Origin: a bacterium
GTDB lineage: Bacteria; Krumholzibacteriota; Krumholzibacteriia; LZORAL124-64-63
Assembly (NCBI GenBank): GCA_024231905.1
Contig: JAAEQC010000142.1
Coordinates: 62,001 to 126,000 of the forward strand
Direction: 5' to 3'
Length of the DNA: 64,000 bases
A program made the position numbers and the translations under genes. The notes under the pieces are model-generated. The model had not been told where the DNA came from. It saw only the letters and a list, made by a program, of their open reading frames with translations, and ran no database searches. Below are positions 46,309 to 54,749 of the stretch, piece by piece; the stretch's first letter is position 1; every line of letters begins with the position of its first letter.

Positions 46309-46796
46309 GCGCGCCGGACCCCGTCTTCACGGTGCGCCCGGGCCGGCCCGAGGATCTGGCCCAGGTGGAGCGCATCGAACGGCGCTGCTTCGACGACGCC
46401 TGGAGCCGGGACACCCTCTACGGCGAACTCCTTTCGGACCGCATGCGTCTCTGCCTGATGGCCGACCGGAACGGCACCGTGGGCGGCTACCTCATGGCCT
46501 GGCGGGTCGTCGACCGGCTCCACGTGCTGAACATCGCCGTGGATTCGGCGTACCAGCGTTCCGGTCTCGGCACGCTCCTGCTGCTCGAGGCGGTCCGTGA
46601 CGGGGCTTCCCGCGGCCAGCTCGAGATCACTCTCGAGGTGCGGGCAAGCAACGGCGGCGCCCGGTCCTTCTATCGCCGGCACTCCTTCGAGGAGACGGGC
46701 CTGCGGCCCCGCTACTACTCGGACAACGGCGAGGATGCGGTGGTGATGACCGCCCGGCTGGCCGACGTCGTGGCCGCCGCAGAAACCGGCGGCTGA
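46305..46796 (+). CDS. rimI: RimI-type N-alpha-acetyltransferase
   Basis: 163-residue GNAT enzyme that acetylates the N terminus of ribosomal protein S18 or other proteins. Conserved features are ERRCFDDAWS, the acetyl-CoA loop in NIAVDSAYQRSGLGTLLL (R/Q-x-x-G-x-G/A) and EVRASNGGARSFYRRHSFEETGLRPRYY with its family-typical A-x-x-F-Y-x-x-x-G/S-F. tsaE-tsaB-rimI is a common bacterial order, which supports the call. It starts with GTG overlapping the tsaB stop. Confidence 0.92.
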   Translation: MSAPDPVFTVRPGRPEDLAQVERIERRCFDDAWSRDTLYGELLSDRMRLCLMADRNGTVGGYLMAWRVVDRLHVLNIAVDSAYQRSGLGTLLLLEAVRDGASRGQLEITLEVRASNGGARSFYRRHSFEETGLRPRYYSDNGEDAVVMTARLADVVAAAETGG

Positions 46797-46815
46797 CCTG
46801 CGGCGAGGAATATGG

Positions 46816-46845
46816 TTGTCCCCGCGGGCTTCCACGGGCTAGTTT
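46816..46845 (+). promoter_or_regulatory. Possible promoter upstream of accD
   Basis: TTGTCC at 46816-46821 and TAGTTT at 46840-46845 with an 18-base spacer, in the 125-base gap before accD. The GCTAGTTT -10 context matches the candidate promoter at 26304-26333. Confidence 0.4.
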
Positions 46846-46921
46846 GATCGGGAATTCCCACGGCACGTGCGGCGACGAACGTGCGTGCGCCGTCGTCCAG
46901 GTTCGAAGCGAGGAGGACGCC

Positions 46922-47803
46922 GTGTCCTGGTTGACCCAGGCCGCCAAGGGCATCAAGGCCCTGACCAGCCAAAAGAAGGACATCCCGGATAATCTGTGGC
47001 GCAAGTGTCCGCAGTGTACCGAGGTGCTCTACCATCGGGAACTGGATCGCAACCTGTGGGTGTGCGGTTCCTGCGGCCACCATCTGCCGTTCACCACGGA
47101 GCAGTATCTGGATCTCCTCTTCGACGAGGGCACCTGGCAGGAAACCCACCGCGGCATCACCAGCCGCGACGCCCTGGATTTCAAGGACTCCAAGCGTTAC
47201 AAGGACCGCATCAAGGCCAGCCGCGCCAAGACCGGCAAGGAGGACGCGGTCGTCACCGGCCGCGGGACCATCGGCCTGATCCCCGTGTCGGCGTCCATCA
47301 TGGACTTCTCGTTCATGGGCGGCAGCATGGGGTCGGTGGTGGGCGAGAAGATCGCCCGCGCCCTGCTGGACAGCCTGCGGCACCGGGAAGCCGCCCTGGT
47401 GCTCAGCCGCAGCGGCGGCGCGCGCATGCAGGAGTCCCTGCTCTCGCTCATGCAGATGGCCAAGACCAGCGCGGTACTGGCCCGCCTGCGCGCCGAGGGC
47501 ATCCCCTTCATTTCGGTGCTGACCAACCCCACCACCGGCGGGGTGACCGCCAGCTACTCCATGCTCGGGGACATCAACGTGGCCGAGCCCGGGGCGCTCA
47601 TCGGGTTCGCCGGCCCGCGGGTCATCAAGCAGACCATCGGCGGCGACCTGCCCGAGGGATTCCAGTCCTCGGAGTTCCTGCTGGAGCACGGTCAGGTGGA
47701 CGTCATCACCGAGCGCAAGGATCTGAAGCAGACCCTCGAGACGACGCTGCACTGGTTCGTGGACGACCGCGACGTCTCGGTCCGTCGCCCGCCCCGGGGC
47801 TGA
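46922..47803 (+). CDS. accD: Acetyl-CoA carboxylase carboxyltransferase subunit beta
   Basis: 293 residues. AccD pairs with AccA to transfer CO2 from biotin to acetyl-CoA, the first step of fatty-acid synthesis. The N-terminal zinc ribbon is intact (C29, C32, C48, C51). The crotonase-like core includes LSRSGGARMQESLLSLMQMAK and TNPTTGGVTASYSMLGD, with the acetyl-CoA-site glycines, and the GFAGPRVIKQTI block. I start at GTG 46922, preceded by GAGGAGG. The accD-folC order is seen in many bacteria. Confidence 0.95.
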   Translation: MSWLTQAAKGIKALTSQKKDIPDNLWRKCPQCTEVLYHRELDRNLWVCGSCGHHLPFTTEQYLDLLFDEGTWQETHRGITSRDALDFKDSKRYKDRIKASRAKTGKEDAVVTGRGTIGLIPVSASIMDFSFMGGSMGSVVGEKIARALLDSLRHREAALVLSRSGGARMQESLLSLMQMAKTSAVLARLRAEGIPFISVLTNPTTGGVTASYSMLGDINVAEPGALIGFAGPRVIKQTIGGDLPEGFQSSEFLLEHGQVDVITERKDLKQTLETTLHWFVDDRDVSVRRPPRG

Positions 47804-47809
47804 CCCGTC

Positions 47810-49258
47810 ATGGGCCTGGGCAACCCGCGCCCGGACGCGGACGACCCCCGCCTGCCCGGCGAACCGGGCGTGGGCGTGGACCTGCCACCTCCCTTCGCCG
47901 CCCGCGACGAGGCCACCCGCTGGCTCTTTGCCCTCAATCGTTTCGGTATCCGCCCCGGCCTGGCGCGCATCGAGGGGTTGCTGGCGGACCTGGGACACCC
48001 CGAGCGCGATCTCAGGGTCATGGTCACCGCCGGCACCAACGGCAAGGGCAGCACCACCCGTGTCCTGGGCCACCTCCTGCAGGCGGCCGGACTGAAGACC
48101 GCTGTCTACACCAGTCCCCACCTGCTGGACGTGCGCGAACGCATCCTCATGGACGACCGCCCCCTGGACGTGGACGAATTCTCCGACCGCGTCGCGGCCA
48201 TCAAACCCCTGGTGGAAAAACACGAGGCCAGCTGGTTCGAGACCCTGACGGCCCTGGCTGTCCAGGCAGCCTGGGACCACGGCGTGGACATCATGTGCTG
48301 TGAGACCGGCCTGGGTGGTCGCCTCGACGCCTCCAACGCCCTGCCCGCCGAGGCGCTCCTGTTGACGACCATCGGCCTGGACCACCAGCGTATCCTGGGG
48401 GAGACACGCCCGGAGATCCTGGCGGAGAAGCTGGGCCTCATGAAGCCGGGCGTGCCCCTCTACTGCGGCGTGGACGAGGAACTTCGGGGCCAGGTCTTCG
48501 GCCAGGCGGTGAAGATCGGCGCTCCCGTGCTCTACCTGGACGAACTGGCCCGTTGGGGCGAGGCGCCCGGGAACTGGGACCTCTCCCTGCGCGACCGCCG
48601 CTTCACCGATTTGCCCGACCCGGGAACACCCGCCCTGCGCCGCAATGTGGCCCTGGCCCTGCTGGCCATGGCTGAACAGGAGCAACGTCTGGGCACGCGC
48701 CTGTTGCCCGACGACCCCGCCGCCGCCCTCGGGAATCTTTTCCTGCCGGGCAGGTACCAGCACGCGTTGCGCGAGCCCGACTGGATCTTCGATACGGCCC
48801 ACAACACACAGGCTTTGACGGTGGCCCTCGATGCCTTCGGCAGCCGTCCCGTCGCCGGTCGCCGGGTCCTGGTCCTGGGCACCATGTATGACAAGCCGCT
48901 GGCGCCGGAGCTGGCTCCCCTGGTGCAGGCCTGCGACGTGGTGGTGGGCGCCCCGGTGTCTCTGCCCCGCTCGCGTACGGTCGACGAGCTGATCGCCGCC
49001 TTCGACGCCTGGGACCTGGCCGCCACACCCTGGACGGGCGACCTCCCGGAGCGCTGCGCGGCGGCGCCGGATCTGGCCGCGGCGCTGCAGGCGCTGTCCC
49101 GCGGGTTGGATCCTCGGGACGCGGTGCTCGTCACCGGTAGCTGTTTCACGGTGGCCGAGTCCCTGTGGCGCCTCGGCTTCCGGGATCTGGACGGAACGCG
49201 GACGCCGGTGGCGGCAGGGAATCTGCCGAGCGTAACCACGGAAGGGGAAGGGCCGTGA
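47810..49258 (+). CDS. folC: Bifunctional folylpolyglutamate/dihydrofolate synthase
   Basis: 482 residues, a Mur-ligase-fold enzyme that adds glutamate to folates. The P-loop is TAGTNGKGSTTRVL, followed by YTSPHLLDVRERI, ETGLGGRLDASNAL and the TTIGLDHQ motif; the C-terminal domain has FDTAHNTQAL. The N-terminal extension of about 25 residues before FAARDEATRWLF is slightly long. It lies six bases after accD, and its stop overlaps the start of the ROK kinase (GTGA). Confidence 0.93.
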   Translation: MGLGNPRPDADDPRLPGEPGVGVDLPPPFAARDEATRWLFALNRFGIRPGLARIEGLLADLGHPERDLRVMVTAGTNGKGSTTRVLGHLLQAAGLKTAVYTSPHLLDVRERILMDDRPLDVDEFSDRVAAIKPLVEKHEASWFETLTALAVQAAWDHGVDIMCCETGLGGRLDASNALPAEALLLTTIGLDHQRILGETRPEILAEKLGLMKPGVPLYCGVDEELRGQVFGQAVKIGAPVLYLDELARWGEAPGNWDLSLRDRRFTDLPDPGTPALRRNVALALLAMAEQEQRLGTRLLPDDPAAALGNLFLPGRYQHALREPDWIFDTAHNTQALTVALDAFGSRPVAGRRVLVLGTMYDKPLAPELAPLVQACDVVVGAPVSLPRSRTVDELIAAFDAWDLAATPWTGDLPERCAAAPDLAAALQALSRGLDPRDAVLVTGSCFTVAESLWRLGFRDLDGTRTPVAAGNLPSVTTEGEGP

Positions 49259-50229
49259 GCGACATCATGCACCTGGGCCTGGACACGGGCGGCACCGGTA
49301 CGAAGTTCGTGCTCGTGGACGCGGACGGTGAGACCGTGGGCACCGGCGAGATTCCCACCAACCCCGACGACCCCGTGGACTCCTTCGGTTATCTGCCGAA
49401 CATGCTCAACCAGTGGCAGGGCGACCGCGAGCCCCTCGTACCGCGGGTGGTGGGCCTGGCCTGCGCCGGCATCGTCGATCCGGAGAACCTCACCCTCGGC
49501 CGCTCGCCGAACCTGCCCGGCTGGGAGGGACGCGATCTGGGCGCGGTGCTGCGCCGGGTCTTCCCCGCCTCGGGCATCGTCCTGGTGAACGACGTGAACG
49601 CAGCTCTCTACGGCGAGTACCGGCAAGGCGCCGGACAGGGCTGCCGTGACCTGGTCATGCTGGCCCTGGGCACCGGTGTCGGTGGCGGCGTCCTGGTGGA
49701 CGGCAAGCTGCTCACGGGCGGCCACCACGGGGCAGCCGAACTGGGGCACATGGTTCTCGATCCCCAAGGACCCGTGTGCCGGTGCGGCAACCGGGGTTGC
49801 CTGGAAGCCTGGGCCGGCAGCGTGGCCCTCAGGCACCGGGCAAGGCAGGCGGCGCAGGGCGAGGACGACGGGGCGGCCGATCTCCGCCGCCGTGCGCAGG
49901 ATCGGGGCTGCGATCTCGATCCGCGCGATCTGGCCGAGGCGGCCGCGGCGGGCAACGAGCTGGCCTCGAGCATCTACGCGGAGGCAGGCACGCGTCTGGG
50001 ACAGGCCGTGGGCAACCTGTTGAACGTGCTGGACCCGGACAAGGTCATCATCGGCGGGGGCGTCGCTCAGGCGGGCGAACTGCTCCTGGAGCCCTGCTGC
50101 CGGGAGGCCCGGCGGATCGTCCTGGCCGAGGGGGCGCGCGAGACGCCCATCGTGCCGGCGGAACTCGGCGTCCATGCGGCGGCCGTGGGCGCCTGCTGGC
50201 TCGCTCGCGAAGCGGAGGCCGGCGGTTGA
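49255..50229 (+). CDS. ROK family sugar kinase (glucokinase-like)
   Basis: 324 residues. The ATP-binding motif DTGGTGTKFVLV opens the protein; the catalytic aspartate is in VNDVNAALYGE, and the ROK zinc signature is CRCGNRGCLEAWAG, preceded by GHMVLDPQGP with the conserved histidine. E-L-G-H in AAELGHM is typical of glucokinases and N-acetylmannosamine kinases, so glucose is a likely but unproven substrate. No helix-turn-helix domain is present, so it is an enzyme rather than a regulator. The GTG start overlaps the folC stop, with a GAAGGGGAAGG stretch upstream; its stop overlaps lptD. Confidence 0.88.
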   Translation: MSDIMHLGLDTGGTGTKFVLVDADGETVGTGEIPTNPDDPVDSFGYLPNMLNQWQGDREPLVPRVVGLACAGIVDPENLTLGRSPNLPGWEGRDLGAVLRRVFPASGIVLVNDVNAALYGEYRQGAGQGCRDLVMLALGTGVGGGVLVDGKLLTGGHHGAAELGHMVLDPQGPVCRCGNRGCLEAWAGSVALRHRARQAAQGEDDGAADLRRRAQDRGCDLDPRDLAEAAAAGNELASSIYAEAGTRLGQAVGNLLNVLDPDKVIIGGGVAQAGELLLEPCCREARRIVLAEGARETPIVPAELGVHAAAVGACWLAREAEAGG

Positions 50230-53200
50230 ACCGAACCCCACGGCAGACACGGTCATCGCGGAGCCGGTTCCCCTGCCTGCTGCTGCCGGCGGTGATCGCC
50301 CTGGGGGTGCTGGGCGGCGCGCTGGCCGCCGACCGTCCCGCCGCCGCCGCCGACCGGCGCTTCTCCCGGCTCAGAGCCGACCGCGTCGTCGAGCGTATCG
50401 TGGACGGCGAGCGCATCACCTACCTGTACGGGAACGCTTTCATCGACCGGGACACGGTCACCGCCGCGGCGGACACGGGCGTCGTCTACCGCGACCGGGA
50501 ACGCTACGAACTCTACGGCCACGTCCGCCTGACGAATCTTGGCACCATCCTCACCTGCCGGCGGGCGATCTATCTGCGGTTGCTTGGGTCCGGGGATTTC
50601 TACGACGACGTGCGGGTGGTCGAGGATGAAGTGGTGGGTACTGGCCGCATGGGCAAGTCCCGCCGGGCCGGGCGCGACCTGCACCTCATGGGTAACGCGC
50701 TGCTGGTCACGCCCGAGTACTCGGTGCGCGCCGACACCATCTACCGCGACCGCCTCACCGGCGTGGGCGAGGCCTTCGGCCACGTACGAATCATGGAGCC
50801 CGGGGCCGAGAACCTGGTCACCGGCGACCACGCCGTCTTCCTGGCCGACGAGGACGTGGCCGAGGTGGACCGCAACCCGGTCCTGACGAGCCGCGGCCAG
50901 ACCAACGGCCCCCTGGTGAGCACGGCGGGCCTCATGCGCTTCTTCCGCGCCGAAGACCGGGTGGTGATGATCGACTCGGTGCGCATCCGCCAGGCCCAGA
51001 TGTTCGCCAAGGCGGATACGGCCGTGGCCCTGGGACGCGAACGCCTCCTTCTGACCGGCAACCCGGAAGTGGAGCAGGGCGCCTCCAGCGTCATGCGGGG
51101 CGAGGAGATCGAGTTCTTCTACCGCAACGGCCTCCTGCACCGGGTCATCCTCACCGGGCAGGCGATCATGGAGGACTCGGCTCCCGACAGCCTGTCGGGC
51201 ATCTATCGGGGCCTGCCCGGCCATGATGTGCTGGAGGGCGACTCCATCTCCATCGAGTTCGAGGAGGGCCAGATCCGGCGCAGCGTCGTGGTGGGCAACG
51301 CCCGCAGCCGCTACACGCCCCTGGACCTGGAGGAGGAGGTCGCCACCAACGACGTCTCCGGCGACACCATCGTCCTCTACTTTCGGCAGGACCAGGTCCA
51401 GGAAGTGGATGTGCGGGGCGGCGCCAGCGGCAACTACCGCTTCGCCCGCATCGGGGACATGCTCGACCGGCGGGCCCGTTCCCGGCGGCTGGCCGACTTG
51501 CTGGCGGACCCGGAGGCAGCTGCGGGGGATTCGTCCCTGGCCGCCGACCTGGACAGCCTCTCCTTCGCCGACCTGGACAGCGCCCGCCTGGTCGAGGTCG
51601 ACTCCCTGGCCCGGGACCTGGGCTTCCACCTGCCGGATCGCTCGGCGGCCACCGAGGGCATGGCCGATTCCCTGCTCGCGGCGGCCCTCGACTCCCTGGC
51701 GGTGGCGGGGTTGGATACGGCCCGGTCGATCCTCGATTTTCTGGCCACCGCCGAAGACGTGCACTACAGCGGCAACGCCCTGACCTTCGGCATGCGCGAA
51801 CGGAAGATCGACATCGAGGGGGACGGTCGCCTCGAATACGGCTCCATGGTCCTGACCGCCCGCCACATCAAGCTCGACACCGACGAGCGCGAACTCTACG
51901 CCGACGGCGATCCCCTGGTGGAGGATGCCGAGACCATCGCCGGCGAACGCATGGGCTACAACTTCAAGCACAAGACCGGCGCCGTGACCGAGGGCGTGAC
52001 CAGTTTCGACCAGTTCTACTACGTGGGTGACGAGATCAGGCGTTTCGAGGACACGACCCTCAAGATCCGCGGCGGACGCATGACGTCCTGCGACCTGGAG
52101 GAGCCCCACTACCATTTCTGGTCCAACCGCATGAAGATGCGCATGGAGGACAAGGTCGTCGCCGCGCCGGTGGTCATGCACGTGGGGCGGGTGCCCATCT
52201 TCGCCCTGCCCTTTTACTACAAGAGTCTCAAGCAGGGTCGCCAGTCGGGCATCCTCTTTCCGAATTTCGAGTTCGGCTGGTCCAACCGTGAAGGCCGCTA
52301 CATCCGCGACTTTGGCTACTACTGGGCCACCAACGAGTACATGGACATCATGTTCGAGGTGGATTACAACGAGCGCCGGGACCTGGGTTGGCGGGTCCAG
52401 CAGGTCTACAACAAGCGCTACGCCTTCAACGGGTCCGTGAACTACAGCCGCAAGGTCAGTCTCGGCAGCAATACGAAGAAGAAGGAGTGGAGCCTGCGGG
52501 CCAACCACAACCAACCGAACCTCTTTGACGACTACCGCTTCACCGCCAAGATAGAGTTGGCCAGCCAGACCCTCTCCAGCAACGACCTGGCCGGCAGCAT
52601 CGACCGCGACGTGGTCAGCGGCCGGCAGGCCACGGACATCAGCATCTCCCGCTCCTGGGGCTGGGGCAACACCAGCCTCACGGGTAACCGGCGCGAGTTC
52701 ACCAACGCCGGTGACGACGACCCCAAGACCGACGCCACGCTGCACACCATGACGCTGCCTTCGCTGAGTGTGAACTTCAAGGACATCACGGTTCTGCCCC
52801 AGCGGCGGGGGGCCGGCCAGGGCAGCTTCCTGGGTGAACTCGGTCGCAACACCTACTTCAAGCAGTCCTACCGGACCAAGGTGGACGAGCGGGGCGGCGA
52901 GGAGATCGACACCCGCCGGATGGATGCCGCGGGCAACTGGTCCCTCACCGTGCGCCCGCCGCGGCTGGGCTTCCTCAACTTCAGCGGCGGCGCCAGCGCG
53001 GCCCAGACCTGGTCACGGACCGATTCCACGGGCCGCCACTGGATCGAGGAGACGGAGACCGAGGAAGGCTACTGGGAGGAGATCGATTCCTTCGTGGAGA
53101 AGACCACGCCGAGCATGAGGTTCAATGCCAACGCCAACACGACCCTCTACGGCCTCTTCCCCGTGCAACTGGGCAGCCTGCGGGCCATCCGCCACACCCT

Positions 53201-54128
53201 GCGCATGTCCACGGGTTGGAGCGTGCAGCCGGCGCTGCCTGGCCACCAGATCCACTCCTCCACTTTCAGCTTCGGCCTGGGCAACCGCTTCGACGTGAAG
53301 TACGAGGGAGCCGGCGAGGACTCGACGGTCACCGAGAAGAAGCTCGACGGTCTCATCGACTGGGACCTGGGGACCGGCTACAACCCGCGGGCCGAGCCGG
53401 ACGTGCGATGGAGCGACATCACCAGCCGTCTGACCATACGGCCGGGCCAGGCGCGGTACCTCCAGCTCAAGGTGACCAACCGCATCGACCCCTACAGCCT
53501 CGCCCTGAAATCCACGAGCTTCTCCTACGGATTGAATTTCTCCGGGCGCCTGGACGTGGGCGAGGTGGCCCCGCCGCCCGAGACGGCCCGCAACCGGAAC
53601 ATCGAACGCCTGGGGGAGCCGGCGGAGGCGGAGGCCGATACGGTCCTCGACGAGGACGCCCAGATCCTGGCGGAATTCGACGAGGAACAGGGCCTCCAGG
53701 GCAGCCGTCCCGACACCCGGGAAGACGAATACTCCCGCTTCAATCGGGGCGACATGGCCAAGGATACCAAGGACCCCACCGAGGGTGGTCGCTACATCCC
53801 GTTCGACATGGGTACCAACCTCAACTACAGCTACTCCAACGCCAGCGAACAGAAGAACGCCACGGCCAACTTCAATCTCACCACGAACTTGACGCGCAAC
53901 TGGGAATTCCGGTACCAGGTCGGTCTCGACCTGGCGAACGACTCGATCGTACGCCAGCAGTACAGTCTGAACCGCAATCTCCACTTCTGGCGCCTGGAGT
54001 TCACGCGCACCATCAGCACCTTGGATTCCTCCTTCGGATTCCGTCTCTACCTGCGGGCGATTCCCGATCTCAAATTCTCCCGCGGGGTGGAGAACTACAC
54101 CGCCTCTCCCGGCAGTTTCCTCCCCTAG
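50226..54128 (+). CDS. lptD: LPS-assembly outer-membrane protein LptD
   Basis: About 1300 residues, unusually long. A signal segment (about 17-40) is followed by repeated OstA/LptA-like jellyroll strands (for example YLYGNAFIDRDTVTAAADTGVVY, then RDLHLMGNALLVTPEYSVRAD), then an alanine/aspartate-rich stretch (about 415-510). The conserved LptD core comes next: a TSCDLEEPHYHFW segment, RVPIFALPFYYKSLKQGRQSG and a long beta-barrel. It threads lipopolysaccharide to the cell surface. The gene starts at TTG 50226, overlapping the ROK kinase stop (TTGA), so translation is probably coupled. The longer frame upstream is a shadow. It proves the presence of an outer membrane in this organism. Confidence 0.9.
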   Translation: MNRTPRQTRSSRSRFPCLLLPAVIALGVLGGALAADRPAAAADRRFSRLRADRVVERIVDGERITYLYGNAFIDRDTVTAAADTGVVYRDRERYELYGHVRLTNLGTILTCRRAIYLRLLGSGDFYDDVRVVEDEVVGTGRMGKSRRAGRDLHLMGNALLVTPEYSVRADTIYRDRLTGVGEAFGHVRIMEPGAENLVTGDHAVFLADEDVAEVDRNPVLTSRGQTNGPLVSTAGLMRFFRAEDRVVMIDSVRIRQAQMFAKADTAVALGRERLLLTGNPEVEQGASSVMRGEEIEFFYRNGLLHRVILTGQAIMEDSAPDSLSGIYRGLPGHDVLEGDSISIEFEEGQIRRSVVVGNARSRYTPLDLEEEVATNDVSGDTIVLYFRQDQVQEVDVRGGASGNYRFARIGDMLDRRARSRRLADLLADPEAAAGDSSLAADLDSLSFADLDSARLVEVDSLARDLGFHLPDRSAATEGMADSLLAAALDSLAVAGLDTARSILDFLATAEDVHYSGNALTFGMRERKIDIEGDGRLEYGSMVLTARHIKLDTDERELYADGDPLVEDAETIAGERMGYNFKHKTGAVTEGVTSFDQFYYVGDEIRRFEDTTLKIRGGRMTSCDLEEPHYHFWSNRMKMRMEDKVVAAPVVMHVGRVPIFALPFYYKSLKQGRQSGILFPNFEFGWSNREGRYIRDFGYYWATNEYMDIMFEVDYNERRDLGWRVQQVYNKRYAFNGSVNYSRKVSLGSNTKKKEWSLRANHNQPNLFDDYRFTAKIELASQTLSSNDLAGSIDRDVVSGRQATDISISRSWGWGNTSLTGNRREFTNAGDDDPKTDATLHTMTLPSLSVNFKDITVLPQRRGAGQGSFLGELGRNTYFKQSYRTKVDERGGEEIDTRRMDAAGNWSLTVRPPRLGFLNFSGGASAAQTWSRTDSTGRHWIEETETEEGYWEEIDSFVEKTTPSMRFNANANTTLYGLFPVQLGSLRAIRHTLRMSTGWSVQPALPGHQIHSSTFSFGLGNRFDVKYEGAGEDSTVTEKKLDGLIDWDLGTGYNPRAEPDVRWSDITSRLTIRPGQARYLQLKVTNRIDPYSLALKSTSFSYGLNFSGRLDVGEVAPPPETARNRNIERLGEPAEAEADTVLDEDAQILAEFDEEQGLQGSRPDTREDEYSRFNRGDMAKDTKDPTEGGRYIPFDMGTNLNYSYSNASEQKNATANFNLTTNLTRNWEFRYQVGLDLANDSIVRQQYSLNRNLHFWRLEFTRTISTLDSSFGFRLYLRAIPDLKFSRGVENYTASPGSFLP

Positions 54129-54175
54129 GCGCCTGAAAACCCGCGCCATCACTGGAATAACCCTCCGTTTTTGTA

Positions 54176-54205
54176 TTGACAGCTTTCCGGGGAGCGGGGT
54201 TTGAT
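54176..54205 (+). promoter_or_regulatory. Promoter of the HU gene
   Basis: TTGACA at 54176-54181, an 18-base spacer and TTTGAT at 54200-54205, upstream of a near-perfect Shine-Dalgarno (AAAGGAGGTGA at 54213-54223). The arrangement suggests strong expression, as expected for a nucleoid protein. Confidence 0.6.
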
Positions 54206-54227
54206 GGATCCGAAAGGAGGTGACAGC

Positions 54228-54521
54228 ATGAATAAGACGGAACTGACCGACACGCTGGCCAAGAAGACCGGGATGAGCAAGGCAGCCGCCAAGCGCGCTG
54301 TTGACGCTCTATTCTCGACCGCCCCCCGCGAGGGGATCATCGCCTCGGCCGTGTCCAAGGGCGACAAGGTCCGGATCACCGGTTTCGGCACCTTCGAACA
54401 GCGCAATCGCAAGAAACGCATGGGGCGCAACCCGCAGACGGGCGCCTCGATCACGATCCCGGCCGCCAAGTACCCCGCTTTCGTGGCGGGCAAGAGCCTG
54501 AAGGATCGGATGCAGAAGTAG
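54228..54521 (+). CDS. HU family DNA-binding protein
   Basis: 97 residues, the standard HU/IHF length, a small basic protein that bends and packs DNA as a dimer. N-terminal helices (MNKTELTDTLAKKTGMSKAAAKRAVDAL region) are followed by the DNA-binding beta arm with GFGTFEQRNRKKRMGRNPQTG. The proline-tipped arm RNPQTG is intact. The ATG at 54228 is preceded by AAAGGAGGTGA, an almost ideal ribosome site, and followed by its own terminator, so the gene is monocistronic and probably highly expressed. Confidence 0.95.
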   Translation: MNKTELTDTLAKKTGMSKAAAKRAVDALFSTAPREGIIASAVSKGDKVRITGFGTFEQRNRKKRMGRNPQTGASITIPAAKYPAFVAGKSLKDRMQK

Positions 54522-54541
54522 GAACGTGCGCACGCGCAGAG

Positions 54542-54563
54542 GGGACGGCTCACGGGCCGTCCC
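54542..54563 (+). terminator. Terminator after the HU gene
   Basis: An 8-base-pair G+C-rich stem (54542-54549 with 54556-54563) and a 6-base loop (TCACGG), starting 21 bases after the stop; the downstream T run is short (TTCG). Confidence 0.6.
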
Positions 54564-54749
54564 TTCGCCGTTTCCGTCGGGAGGGCGGGATGACCCGGGT
54601 CCTTGCCCGGGAGCGGTGCGCGGTCTATCATGATTCAACGGGAACCCCGGTGGCCTATGCGTGTTACGCCCCGGGTGTCGTCCGAAGCCGGCCGCGTCTC
54701 GGGAGATCGGCCGGAACTCCGTATCCATCGTTCCGAAAGGCAAACGGAC

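Noticed and set aside
50253-52745. 830-codon minus-strand open frame
   Set aside because: Antisense shadow of lptD; composition typical of a shadow frame.
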